From: Diplocarpon mali | Lineage: Eukaryota; Ascomycota; Leotiomycetes; Helotiales; Drepanopezizaceae | Length of the DNA: 12,255 nt | Reading direction: 5' to 3' | NCBI GenBank assembly: GCA_024741835.1 | Contig: JAENRP010000552.1 | Coordinates: 1-12,255, forward strand | Shown here: positions 1-8,815 of the stretch, one piece after another | Numbering within the stretch: position 1 is the first letter of the stretch | Layout of the letters: each line of letters opens with the position of its first letter | The notes under the pieces: generated by a model | What the model saw: the letters and a program-made list of their open reading frames with translations, nothing else | What the model was told of the DNA's origin: nothing | Database searches by the model: none | Made by a program: the position numbers and the translations under genes

Positions 1-106
1 TAATAATTAATTTATATAGTTTATAAATAATAATTATAAAGTGATCTTTAAAGCTAAAATTAAAGATAGACTTTATATTATCTTAAAGGTAATATTATAG
101 AAATTA
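1..106. other. AT-rich leader to the repeat array, no gene
   Basis: No gene is visible here. The stretch is nearly pure A/T with TpA steps everywhere. A weak echo of the downstream repeat can be read near 41-70 (a gtgatctttaaagctaa stretch resembling the GGTGATTTT spacer that precedes intact repeat cores elsewhere in the window), so the array probably extended further left and has decayed beyond recognition or continues outside the window. In element A this position should correspond to the gag/protease side of the polyprotein, but I see no gag or protease motif. Confidence 0.4.
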
Positions 107-576
107 ACTCTTAAGCCAAACCTATAAGTAGATTCCTTTAAGGAAAGTGCACTCTTTGCCTTAATATAATTAAGTAAGGATAAGGAGAATAGATAGACTC
201 TTAAGCTAGGATCGCAAATGAAATTCGCGAAAATGACTCTTAAGCTAAGACTATAGATAAATTATAAAGTATCCTTAAAGATGACTCTTAAGCTAAGATT
301 ATAAGTGAATTTAATAGAAATGACTTTTAAGCTAAGATCGCAAGTGGATTTTGCAAATTCGCTAATAATAACTCTTAGGTTAAGATTATAAGTGAAATTC
401 GTAGAAATGACTCTTAGGCTAGGATTGCAAGTGAAATTCGCAAATTCGTTAAAGACAACTCCTAAGCCAGGACTATAAGTGGATCTTGCTATTTCTAAGA
501 AATCGACTCTTAAGCTAAGACCGCAAGTAGATCTTGCGATTTTATTAAAAATAACTCTTAAGCTAAGTTTGCAATT
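107..576 (+). repeat. In-frame tandem array of a 23-bp palindromic core (about 10 copies)
   Basis: Ten copies of a 23-bp core beginning ACTCTTAAGC and ending near GCAAGT start at 107, 197, 236, 284, 323, 371, 410, 458, 506 and 554. Spacings are 39 or 48 bases (13 or 16 codons), with one double gap at 107-197. All ten starts share one codon phase, which is also the phase of the integrase and RT of element A downstream, so the array was translated as part of the polyprotein. The peptide unit now reads like TLKLRPQVDLA; less mutated copies elsewhere read TPGPGPRVDFD, and the differences are C-to-T and G-to-A changes expected from RIP. The array lies upstream of the integrase zinc-binding region, where a protease-integrase linker would be. 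Function is unknown; a flexible Pro/Gly-rich spacer is an inference. Confidence 0.85.
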
Positions 577-639
577 GGAAAATAGTAAAACCTCGAACTG
601 CTATTACTAGTCCTTTCTAGCCGCTAATAATAAAGTATC

Positions 640-2190
640 GACTGACAATAGGCTACTAAAGCTATTAAAAGCCGAAAGCCTATTAAGGTATTAGCTAATA
701 TATAGAAGATTCGCATATTTAAGGCTAGAGAAATTAAAGGGCTTGCATAAGGTCTTAACCTTAAAATAGAAGATTTAAATACTAAAGGATCGCTTAGTAT
801 GCCGAATTTGCAAGCTAATAAAACTTTAAAATCGGATGCAAATTAAGCTTAATCTATAGAAAGATTTAATACTAGCACTAATATCTATTAATACTATTAG
901 ACTATTTACAACTTTAATTAAAGGAAATAATTAGTTTTCTTAAATAGTAGATAACTCCACTCGGCAGATATAGACTATTTGCACTAGGACCAAATCTAAG
1001 CTTATAGAAAAGTTAGAAACTTAAAAAGTAATAGAAGAACGCTAGACCTAGTTAAAGCTAATAGCTATTAGGTCTGATAATATATTAAAGATTAGGGCAA
1101 AGCTTGATAAATAGGTAAAATAAGGAGTTTATTATAAACCGACTATAATATATAAAGGTTCCTATTAAAATAGTATTACTAAGCGAAGTATCTAGTAAGT
1201 AGAGACTAACTATCGCGCTCTATTATAAGATGCTGACTTACTATTAGAATTCTAAGACCTTACGATTAAGGCAAACGCATACTTGCGAAATAGAATAGGT
1301 AGTAGACTAATAGTTAATAGTACTTAAATATCGCTATATAAGGCATATTTTAAATAGAAACTAAGCCTGGATTATATCTGCGTCTTTAAAAGCGTTTGCT
1401 ACTCCTATATTAGTCTAAAGTCCTAGCCTATAGGTATAAAAAGCAAGAAGCTAATAGATTAAGATAAAGAATATATATTTATTAAGTATATTAAATAGAT
1501 AATAAAGCAATAGATAGTATATGCGCTAGATCTAAGGTAAGTAATCATATCTTTAGTAGTTAAGTTCGATAAATCTTAAAATAGGAGAAAGCTGTCCTTA
1601 AAGCTTTATATCCTTAGAGATTCGTAAAGTATACTACTCGATAGTAATATTATTAAGCCGAACTAATAACCCCTTTCTCTTAGTTTAAGTATATTAAATG
1701 CACCTGCTAATCGACAACCTACTAATCGCTTAAAGGCCGAATAGACTATTCCTATCGTCTGCGAACTGCCTAAAGTATAGAATAACTTCGATATTATTAT
1801 CCTTTTAATTAAAGCACTTATAGTAAAGGATATTCCTAAAATAGGTATAAGTAATAATAAGCCTTTACTATTAGAAAGTGGTTCCTTAAATAATAAGCTT
1901 ATAAAACCTATAGCCGAACCTACGCCTTTAAAGAGGAATAGAGACCTAGAATTAGAAGATACTTTAAATAAATGCGAATCTAAGCGTATCTAGGCTATAA
2001 TAGCGCATAAGATCTATAAGCTCGAACTTCAATAGAGCTTCGACGAAGATAATGCGTTCTTAGCTGCTAAGGGGATAATAAAAATCTCTTTTCTAAAGAC
2101 GTATAATAAAGCTATTAATAACTTAGAGAATAGAGCAGTATAGAATAAGGCAATTTAAGAAGAGATAAGCTCTTTTATTACAAATGGCAT
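640..2190 (+). pseudogene. Copia element A: degenerate integrase plus linker
   Basis: This is the broken integrase of a Ty1/copia pol. It would have inserted the retrotransposon cDNA into chromosomal DNA. In the frame shared with the array, a gag-pre-integrase relict appears at about 690-745 (FAYLRLEKLKGL, with Tyr in place of an expected His), followed by the CxxC relict CRICK near 795-810. The catalytic core follows: the first Asp has become Asn (codon 890-892, INTI), the second is retained (RSDN, 1070-1081), and the third region reads SITKRSI with Lys where Glu is expected (about 1165-1185). After it comes a typical copia C-terminal part (NYRALL, DADLLLEF, AYLRNR, VCYSYI) to about 1640. 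From there to about 2190 is a low-complexity acidic/proline linker. Many in-frame stops sit at Gln or Trp positions. The segment 822-2398 has a second copy at 10258-11834. Confidence 0.85.
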
Positions 2191-3675
2191 ATAGATAGAG
2201 GAACTAATGCCAAAGGATATGAACCTAGTTTTAATAAAGTAGGTCTTTATAATCAAGATATATGCAAATAGGACCTTAGAATATTATAAGGCAAGGCTTA
2301 TAGCTAAAGGCTTCTCTTAATAGTATAGAGAATACTACTTCAATATATTCGCACCAATAGTTCGTATAAATACCTTTTATATATTTATAGCAATAGTAGC
2401 TGCTAAGGACCTTGAATGCAAATAGTACAATATTAAAAATGCATTTACTAAAGCGACTATAAAGGAACGGATTTTTCTCTCCCGACCTAATAGTATTCCT
2501 ATATGCGCTAGCTACTCTTTCTATATATTTTACAGTATCTATAGGCTTAAATAATCAGCTTATGATTAGAACCTCTTATATAGCTTTACTCTAATGGAAA
2601 TAGGATTTGTTTAAAGCCTAGCTAACCCTTGTCTATTTACCTATACTAAGTATAGAATCAAGTTGCTACTATATATTGACGATATTGCTATAGCTGCAAA
2701 GATAACTACTTAATTAGATTGGTTCTTTATAACGATTCGGAAACGTTTTAATACTAAGGATCTAAGAGGAATTTATAAGATCCTCGGCATCTATATCATA
2801 AGGAACCGCTCTACTTAAGAACTCTAGTTAGACTAAGAGCAGTATATTAAAAAGATCCTAGATCGAATAGGACTCTTTACTTATACTCTTAACTTTAAGC
2901 TAAAGCGTACTCCAATCGAAGGAAAGTATAATAAGTTAGAGCCTATTAATAAAAATAAGTAGAAAGGAGATCTAAAGAAGTACTAATAGGATATTAGAGC
3001 GATTATATATACTATAGTATATATAAGACCAGATATCGCCTTTATTACTAAGCAACTTAGTCAGAACCTAAAGGATCTAACGATTTAATATAAGAATGCA
3101 ATTAAGCGATTTAAAAGATACCTTCAATCGATAATCATATAGAAGGTAAGATACGGACTAATGAAATATATAAGCGTAAAGCTTAAGGTATATACTAATT
3201 CCAATTAGGCAAATATGAAAAGTTGGAAAAGTATATCTGAAAGCGTAGTAGTACTATATAGTAGACCTATATTATAAGGAAGTAGGAAGTAGAAATCAAT
3301 GGCTACTATAAGCACTAAGGCCGAATATATATCAATATTATCAAATTGCAAGCAAGGATTATAGATCGCCTAAGTTTTAAAAGATATAGGTTTTGCTAAG
3401 TATATTAGATAAGATAGGAACTATATTAATCTTTAAGTAGATAATATAAGGGCGATTACACTTACAAAGAATCCATACTTATATAAGCGGTCGAAATATA
3501 TTAATATTACTTACTACTTTATCTGCGACCTTATTATAAAGAATAAGTTATTAATTACTTATATCCTAATCGATCGAATAGTAGTAGATGGATTTATAAA
3601 GCTACTAGAGATAGTTGTAAAGTTTAAAGCGTTTAAAGATATACTAGAGTTGCAAAAGATAGTAGGGGCTTAGCA
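2191..3675 (+). pseudogene. Copia element A: degenerate reverse transcriptase and RNase H
   Basis: These are the reverse transcriptase and RNase H domains that would copy the element RNA into DNA, continuing the integrase frame. RT begins with the copia signature VFIIKIY, then YKARLIAKGFS (followed by two stops replacing Gln), FNIFAPIVRINTF, and YNIKNAF near 2427-2447. The polymerase active site is preserved as YIDD at 2672-2683 (LLLYIDDIAIAA). The connection region follows, with KRTPIEGKY-like and VYIRPDIAF relicts. RNase H starts near 3185; its Asp-Ser-Asp-Trp motif has decayed to Asn-Ser-Asn-stop (3197-3208). The later AEY motif is intact at about 3320-3328, and the usual KRSKYINI and VDGFIKLLE endings lie at about 3485-3620. 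Stops interrupt the frame throughout, so no product can be made. The order integrase-RT-RNase H defines the Copia rather than Gypsy lineage. Confidence 0.9.
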
Positions 3676-3687
3676 AGCTTAAGGACG

Positions 3688-3835
3688 ACTCCTAGGCCTA
3701 CCTTGCGAGTTAGGTTATATAGTCTTATAAAGGAAAGTTTTTAAATCGACTCTTAGGCTTAGACCGCAAGTTAAGTCATATAGTCTTATAAAGGAACGCT
3801 TTTAGAAATTTGACTCCTAATCCTGCCTTATAAGT
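3688..3835 (+). repeat. Three palindromic cores in the 3' tail of element A
   Basis: Three further copies of the 23-bp core lie at 3688-3710, 3749-3771 and 3813-3835, spaced 61 and 64 bases apart. The first two are joined by a near-identical stretch containing TATAGTCTTATAAAGGAA (also present between the second and third), so this is a longer tandem unit than the 39/48-bp units of the upstream array. The copies are just after the end of the RNase H frame and are not all in one codon phase, consistent with an untranslated position. The 3688 copy keeps the palindromic ends ACTC and GAGT. Confidence 0.8.
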
Positions 3836-3965
3836 AGGATTGGTAATTTTAATAGAAGTTGCTATTAATTGATTATTTTTAATTTAAAGAGATACTTAAG
3901 AGTTGGATTAGCGCAAAAGGATAGTTATTATTTTCCTAATTATAGGTCAATCGGAGTAAGGTTTA

Positions 3966-4110
3966 AGTAGGGGTATTAAGATAGGTAATATAGCTATTAC
4001 TCTGATGTATTATCATATAACCTTACTACTTAGTCAATAGGATATTAATACATATATAGCTATAAGGAAGAAAGGGGTAACCTTCCTTCCTTAACTCTTA
4101 CTAATATATC
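3966..4110 (+). mobile_element. Probable polypurine tract and 3' LTR of element A
   Basis: A purine-rich AAGTAGGGG ending at 3973 is followed at 3974 by TATTAAGATAGG. Copia LTRs normally begin TGTT directly after the plus-strand primer tract, and TpG to TpA change is seen at the LTR ends of the neighbouring element too, so 3974 is a reasonable LTR start. The following ~100 bases contain a TATA-like stretch (catatatagctataagg) and a strong hairpin. The 5' LTR is outside the window, so neither the end near 4110 nor the target duplication can be confirmed by comparison. It lies about 300 bases after the RNase H end, which is plausible for a 3' untranslated region carrying extra repeats. Confidence 0.45.
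4064..4092. repeat. 12-bp hairpin inside the probable element A LTR
   Basis: AAGGAAGAAAGG (4064-4075) pairs with CCTTCCTTCCTT (4081-4092) across the loop GGTAA, with a single mismatch. It sits just downstream of a TATA-like stretch in the probable LTR, so if transcribed it could fold in the 5' end of the RNA or act near transcript termination. That role is inference; only the inverted repeat is seen. Confidence 0.55.
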
Positions 4111-4340
4111 GACCATCGACCTTTAGAAGCCTCCTTTACCTACTGCGCCGACTCACTTAAGCTTAATAAAAGCGTATAATAATAGCCCTAGTAGGGCGCT
4201 CCTTAGAGTTGTTATTGCTATTCTCTATTTTAAGTGATTATTTGAAAAAGTATAAGAAAGGAAAGCTTTATAAGGGAAAACGCGTACTTTTATAGGCGCG
4301 CTGCCTTTATTGACTTTCCTTTATCACCTAATTTAGCTTC
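4111..4340. other. Unassigned spacer between two retroelements
   Basis: No coding or RNA gene is supported. The stretch is slightly richer in G/C islands than its surroundings (tactgcgccgactcac, ataggcgcgctgcc) and contains a small palindrome GCCCTAGTAGGGC near 4186-4198. It is the insertion target side of element 2, whose left target duplication starts at 4341. It may be part of the element A LTR or older host DNA. Confidence 0.4.
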
Positions 4341-4345
4341 TATTC

Positions 4346-4592
4346 TATTGCAGGTATGCCCGTTACATATTTATCATATGATCTGTTATATGATATATCA
4401 TACATATGATATATCATATAACTTGCCATATAACTTAGCGCCTTCACTAAGAAGGCCGCTTACCTTAAATAGCTCTTATTTAAAGAGCTCTTATAAATCA
4501 AGATATCCAATATCGTCGTTTGCACCTTATACTTCTTTATGCCCTTTTCTAGTTTACTATCAAGTTTACTATTAGAGAACCTCCTTACTATA
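4346..4592 (+). mobile_element. 5' LTR of element 2
   Basis: This 247-bp direct repeat aligns without gaps to 9667-9913. I count 25 differences, 24 of them transitions, so the copies are about 90% identical. The LTR begins TATTG, which fits an original TGTTG copia terminus changed TpG to TpA, and ends CTATA where the other copy keeps CTACA. An A/T-rich block with nested catatgatatatcatatg inverted repeats (4400-4425) and an AAAGAGCTCTT palindrome (about 4482-4492) are conserved in both. It would carry the promoter and polyadenylation signals of the element. A 75-codon open frame at 4348-4575 lies wholly in this LTR and its rapid change between copies shows no sign of coding. Confidence 0.92.
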
Positions 4593-4609
4593 GGTTATAA
4601 GCCCCGCAT
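4593..4609 (+). other. Candidate tRNA primer binding site of element 2
   Basis: GGTTATAAGCCCCGCAT follows the 5' LTR immediately. Copia primer sites normally begin TGG and match the 3' end of a host tRNA; here the leading T is the LTR border or has been lost, and RIP may have altered a base or two. The position is right but the tRNA cannot be named from the sequence alone. Confidence 0.4.
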
Positions 4610-4766
4610 GCCTATGAATAGCATTTGATAAATTTCATTAATTAGAGTCTCCTTTACAAACGAAAAGGCTGATCGATATTTTAAGTTTTATTCAACTAAC
4701 GATATATAATAGCGTTATTTTAATAATAAAACAGTAGCTACTCCCCTTTTAAAGCGCTATGCAATA

Positions 4767-6035
4767 ATCTAAGCTTATGCAAGATTCGTTACTATAGCTG
4801 AATCATTAGGACTAATAGCTAAGATTATCAGCTTAATTGCTAAAAGTACTCTACTACCTAAATCACCTAATCTTATAAGGACTAATATATAGTACCTTAA
4901 ACTCGAATATAATAGTTTATCTCCTCCTTCTCCTCCTTCTCCTCCTTTCGATAACTCTATATATATATATATAAATAAGATATTGTTATCTTTAGCTGCC
5001 TTTAGCCTCTTTAAGTCTTAAAAGCTTAAAGGCGCAGAGGACTATAGCTAGTAGAGGAATAAGGTTTTAAACCTTATAAAGTCAAACGCCTTAACTATAT
5101 ATCTTTATATAAAAGCTAGAATATATACTCTACCTAAGGTTGACTTATAAGACCGTTCTATTACTTTTAAAGAAAGGGATAGTTAGGTTAGATAAGAAGC
5201 TAAGGAATCTTAGATAAAGCTTACTATTATACTTAATTATAAACTAGGCCTATTAGCTTATATAAAAGGCGATAAATCTGCTTTAAATATATAAAAAGCT
5301 TTCTAAAAATAGTATAAAGGATCTGGAATAGTGCTTAAATATAATACTATATAGACCTATATTATTATTAAATATAATAACTTCAACTTATTTGAAGCTT
5401 ATATTATTGCCTTTAGGCTTTTAATCATTAAATTAAAAGCTCTTAACTCTGCCCCTCCCTCTTACTAGTACCTTATTATATTTATTACTAGCTATTCTAA
5501 TAGATGGCCCATTTAGGCAGATCGATAACGCTTTAACCTTCGCTTAGCTATAGCAGCTAGACGAAAATCAAAGTTCTTGCTTAAAGCTCTTATTAAAGAT
5601 ATTACTAATAAAGCTTAAGCCTTATAGAGTTTAAAAATAAATAGAACCGTCTTATATAGTAATAAATCAGCTAGTAAGCCGCATTCCTTTAACTATAAGA
5701 AGTCAGAAAATAAGAGAGGTTTTAAAAACTTAAAGAAAAGTACCTTTAGGAATACTACTACCTCTTTTAATTCCCCTTATCCTTATTATAAGCAACTAGA
5801 GCTATACTATAAGGCAGAAGATTGCTTTATAATTAATAAATCGAAAAGAGAGGCCTAAGAGAAAGACTTAAGGAAGAAGTATATATTCTATTACCTTAAA
5901 GGCAAGGATAATAAGTCCTTACTATTATTATTACTAAAAGGCAAGAAGCCTTTTAAAAAGATTTAAAAGGAAGATAAAGAGTTAGATAATAACCTCTTTA
6001 AGTATACTATACTATTACTAACCTTAAGGCTAATT
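4767..6035 (+). pseudogene. Element 2 gag (capsid/nucleocapsid) relict
   Basis: This is the broken gag region, whose product would package element RNA into virus-like particles. The start codon cannot be fixed; readable frame begins around 4767 and continues in the same phase as pol. A Ser/Pro-rich run of SPP repeats (4920-4946, from a ctcctt microsatellite) precedes a helical capsid-like stretch with many stops (4950-5560). From about 5700 the frame becomes Lys/Arg-rich and a zinc-knuckle-like segment follows at 5778-5825 (YPYYK...YYKAEDC), in which only the last Cys survives and Tyr occupies positions where Cys or His is expected; Cys-to-Tyr and His-to-Tyr are exactly what G-to-A and C-to-T produce. 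The spacing is not a perfect match to the classic knuckle, so that motif is tentative. Downstream lies a poly-Leu/Lys stretch leading into the inverted repeat cores. Confidence 0.7.
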
Positions 6036-6038
6036 CTC

Positions 6039-6127
6039 ACTCGCGAGCCTGGCCTAAGAGTCAATTCCTTACTAAGAGGCGACTCCTTCCTAAGGCCAAT
6101 TTCCACTTATAGGCCAGGCCTAGGAGT
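6039..6127 (-). repeat. Inverted-orientation palindromic cores in the gag-protease linker
   Basis: Two copies of the 23-bp core, in reverse orientation relative to all others, lie at 6039-6061 (starts ACTCGCGAGCC) and 6105-6127 (ends GCCTAGGAGT), 66 bases apart. A much weaker forward-looking copy may sit at 6082-6104. The two clear copies are in the polyprotein codon phase and read TREPGLRV and TYRPGLGV. They separate the zinc-knuckle region from the protease active site, a position where copia polyproteins tolerate variable linkers. They contain more G/C than the flanking sequence. Confidence 0.8.
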
Positions 6128-6129
6128 CA

Positions 6130-6585
6130 GTTCTTCTACCTCTTACTTTTTATTAAAATTAAGGAATTATTGGCTATATAATATAGGTGCTAGTAAGTAC
6201 GTCTTTAATAATCTCTTTAAGTTTACCTCCTATACTGCTTAAGATAATCTACCCTCTTTAAGTATAGTTAATAGATCTATTTAACTTCTTAGCATTAGCA
6301 CTTATATAGTTAATATACTTAAATCCAATAGAAAGGTATATATTCTTAAGTTAATTAATACTTTTTATATACCTTAATTACCTATTTGCCTATACTTAAA
6401 TAGTAAACTTAATAAGATTAAAGGCTTCTATCGAAATAGTAAGCTATTCCTATCTAATAAGAAGGAAATCTATACTATTGATAATAATATATATATTAAT
6501 AAGGAATAGCCTTTTATAGACTCCTCTAATTATATAAGTGGATATACTCTCCTAGCTGCTATTAAGAATAGACCTCTTAATATTA
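6130..6585 (+). pseudogene. Element 2 aspartic protease relict
   Basis: The element protease would cut the polyprotein into capsid and enzymes. The active site region reads WLYNIGASKYV at 6171-6203, where a retroviral-type protease has Asp-Thr-Gly-Ala: Asp is now Asn (AAT at 6180-6182) and Thr is now Ile, so it is catalytically dead. Downstream, LKSNRKVYILKL and FYIP match the usual pattern of strands and flap, and SKLNKIKGFYRNSKLFLS leads to the gag-pre-integrase segment. Stops replace several Gln codons. It is in frame with gag before and integrase after. Confidence 0.75.
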
Positions 6586-7502
6586 AGCTCTAGTACTATC
6601 GATTAAGCTATGCTAGCCTATAAACGATTAGAAAGACCTAATCTGCTATTATTAATATATAAATCAAGGAAATAAAATCAGGGAAGATGCGAATCTGCGC
6701 TCCTTATAAGAAAGGCAGACCTTTTTAATATATTAATAAACGTTTAGCTTACCCTCGACCTATAAAGGTACTTAATAAGCTATATATTAATATAGTTTAT
6801 CTAAAACCAATTAGCCTTAATAGTTATAAATACGCCTCTATCTTCACTTGCCTAGCTATAATAGCTAAATAGGAATAGACTTATATAAATAAATCTAATA
6901 CCTTTAAGGCAAATAAGAAGATAATTAGCCTTTTATAAACTTAGTATAATCGTATAATCAAGCGGTAAAGAATTAATAGAAGTAAAGAGTACTCTCTTAT
7001 ATAGATGCGAATACTTATAGAAAACCTTAGTATGATTTTAAAGGAATCTACTTTATATATACTAGAATAAGATAGTAGATTAGAACGATTAATTTGTATA
7101 CTAATAGAAAAGTTGCAAATAGCTATAATTAATTAAAATATCCCCTCCTTTCTCTAGCCTTACCTCCTTCTTTTAGTAATATATATTACTAATCTTACTA
7201 CCTTTAATATCCTAAGTAATAAGACTTTATATAAGGTCTTTTAGGATAATATTAAGCCTAATAAGCCTTATACTCCCTTAGTTAAGCATCTTAAAGTACT
7301 AGGCTATTGCATTTATATGCTAATTGAGAAAGAAAAGCGAATTTAAAGTAATAAATTTGCTTTAAAAGCAGAGGTAAGTACTCTTATCGGATTTAATAAT
7401 AGAAGTATCTATCAAATCTATATACTATTGCAAATAGGTAAAAAGATTATTCGATTATCTTATATTCGATTTAATAAAGACGGCCTAATTATAAAGCTGT
7501 AA
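6586..7502 (+). pseudogene. Element 2 integrase relict
   Basis: The integrase begins with a gag-pre-integrase/zinc domain: stop-YYRLSYASL at 6591-6617, where a Trp and His residues are expected, and CAPYKKGR at 6696-6719, with Tyr for the second Cys of CxxC. The core has Asn for the first Asp (NIVYLKP, about 6790-6810) and Asn again for the second (RINRSKEY, 6969-6992). A Glu-rich segment with stops (LE-stop-DSRLERLICILIEKL) lies around 7062-7115 at the third catalytic position. The C-terminal copia part (LKVLGYCIYML, KFALKAEVSTLIGF, RFNKDGLIIKL) ends near 7500. Two of the three catalytic acidic residues are lost by G-to-A changes. It runs directly into the repeat-containing linker. Confidence 0.85.
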
Positions 7503-7517
7503 TTAAAAGGTGATTTC

Positions 7518-7588
7518 ACTCCTAGGCCAGGACTGCAAGTCAATTCTGACTCTTATAATAATTTCACTCCTAAACCGGGACCGCGAGT
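7518..7588 (+). repeat. Two palindromic cores in the integrase-RT linker of element 2
   Basis: Forward copies of the 23-bp core lie at 7518-7540 and 7566-7588, exactly 48 bases apart, the same unit length as in the element A array. Both are in frame and read FTPRPGLQVNSD and FTPKPGPRVNSD. A GGTGATTTC stretch precedes the first, matching the spacer found before the least mutated copy at 9467. They are followed by a basic KRGRPPGLKNK linker typical of copia polyproteins, then RT. The copies keep more G/C than the surrounding sequence. Confidence 0.85.
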
Positions 7589-7599
7589 TAATTCTGATT

Positions 7600-8815
7600 T
7601 AGGAGAAGCTAAGCTTCTAACTCTAAGAAAGAGAGGAAGACCTCCTGGCTTAAAGAATAAAGCTTACCCTTAGCCTTTTAAGATAAGAGCTACTCGCTTA
7701 ACTTATGCTCTTGGATTTAAAGCTAATAACTCTAATAATAAGGAAGCTTATTTAAGCGCCTTTTATATAGCCTTACTCAACTCTCCTTACTTAAATGACT
7801 TAAAAACAGTTGAACAAGCCCTTTCTTGCGCCGATGCTAATAAATAGCAATCTGCGATCAACTCTAAGTACAATTCCCTTACTTATAAGGATATATAGGT
7901 AGTAGTAAAATGCTTAGAACTCTCTAAAGATAATAGAATACTTAAATTAAGGCTTATCTTTAAAATAAAAAGAGACTAAAATAGGGAAATCTCTTAATAA
8001 AAGGTCAGATTTATTATATAAGGCTATATGTAATAATAAGGTCGAGATTATAACTAAACCTTTACTAGCATCTGCAAATCTACTATTTAAAAGATTGCAA
8101 TTGCGCTTATAGCTCTTTACAACTTTAAGCTAGATTAGTTTGATATTAAGATAGCTTTCCTTAATTTAAAAGCTGACTCTAATATTTATATCAAGTTACC
8201 TCTTAGATATACTTAAGATAAGGTCGTTCTTTTACCTTAAGACTACTATCTTAAGCTTCTTAAGGCCTTATATAGCCTAAAGCAATTTCTATAACTATAG
8301 TAAGAAAAGCTATAGTCTAAGCTATAAAAGCTCGATTTTCAACCTTTTAATACTAATAATTGCATATATATCAATCGCGCCTTTTAGATTCTTATTATCA
8401 CTTATATTAACGACTTCCTTATAGTAGCTAAGAAAGGTGATATATATAATAAGTTTAAAAGAGATCTTTGCAACCTTTTCAAAATTATAAGTAGTAAACC
8501 GGCTAACTACTTCTTAAGAGTATATATAGTTAAAGATCGATAAAATAGAATAATCTCGCTTTATTAAAACGCTTATATTAATAAGGTTCTTAAACGTTTT
8601 TATATAACTAATTGTAAAAGCGTACTAACGCCTTTTGCTAATAGCTATAAAGTTCATATAGTCAAATTTGAAGGCCAAGCCACTTTATAAGAAGTAAAGC
8701 TATACTAGGAGATTTGCGGTTCTTTATAATACCTTATGCACTATACGCATTAGGATATACTATACTACTACTCCATTCTTAGCAAATTCCTTACTAACCC
8801 TTTACTATAATATAT
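7600..8815 (+). pseudogene. Element 2 reverse transcriptase relict
   Basis: After the basic linker (KRGRPPGLKNK, about 7627-7660) the copia RT reads through ALSCADANK, AINSKYNSL, LKLRLIFKIKRD, FDIKIAFLN (about 8138-8165), LLKALYSLKQF (near 8260) and the polymerase site TYINDFLIVAKK. In that site, at 8403-8414, the first catalytic Asp of the YxDD box is Asn (AAC) while the second remains, so the polymerase is dead even without the stops. Downstream come KPANYFLRVYI, NAYINKVLKRF and the connection domain with a degraded MHYTH...DILYY motif. Many TAG/TAA codons stand at Gln or Trp sites. Phase is the same as gag and integrase, so no frameshift is needed between gag and pol in this element. Confidence 0.88.

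Noticed and set aside
107..576. CRISPR-like array (regular ~23-bp repeats with 16-25-base spacers)
   Set aside because: Spacers are similar to each other, all units are codon-phased with a polyprotein, repeats vary by RIP changes, and the setting is a eukaryotic retrotransposon.
4348..4575. 75-codon plus-strand open frame starting MQVCPLHIY
   Set aside because: It lies wholly inside the 5' LTR of element 2, the matching right LTR has stops in that frame, and it shows no domain.
4923..4949. CTCCTT microsatellite as a possible regulatory tract
   Set aside because: It is in the gag frame and encodes Ser-Pro-Pro repeats, which explains it as coding low complexity.
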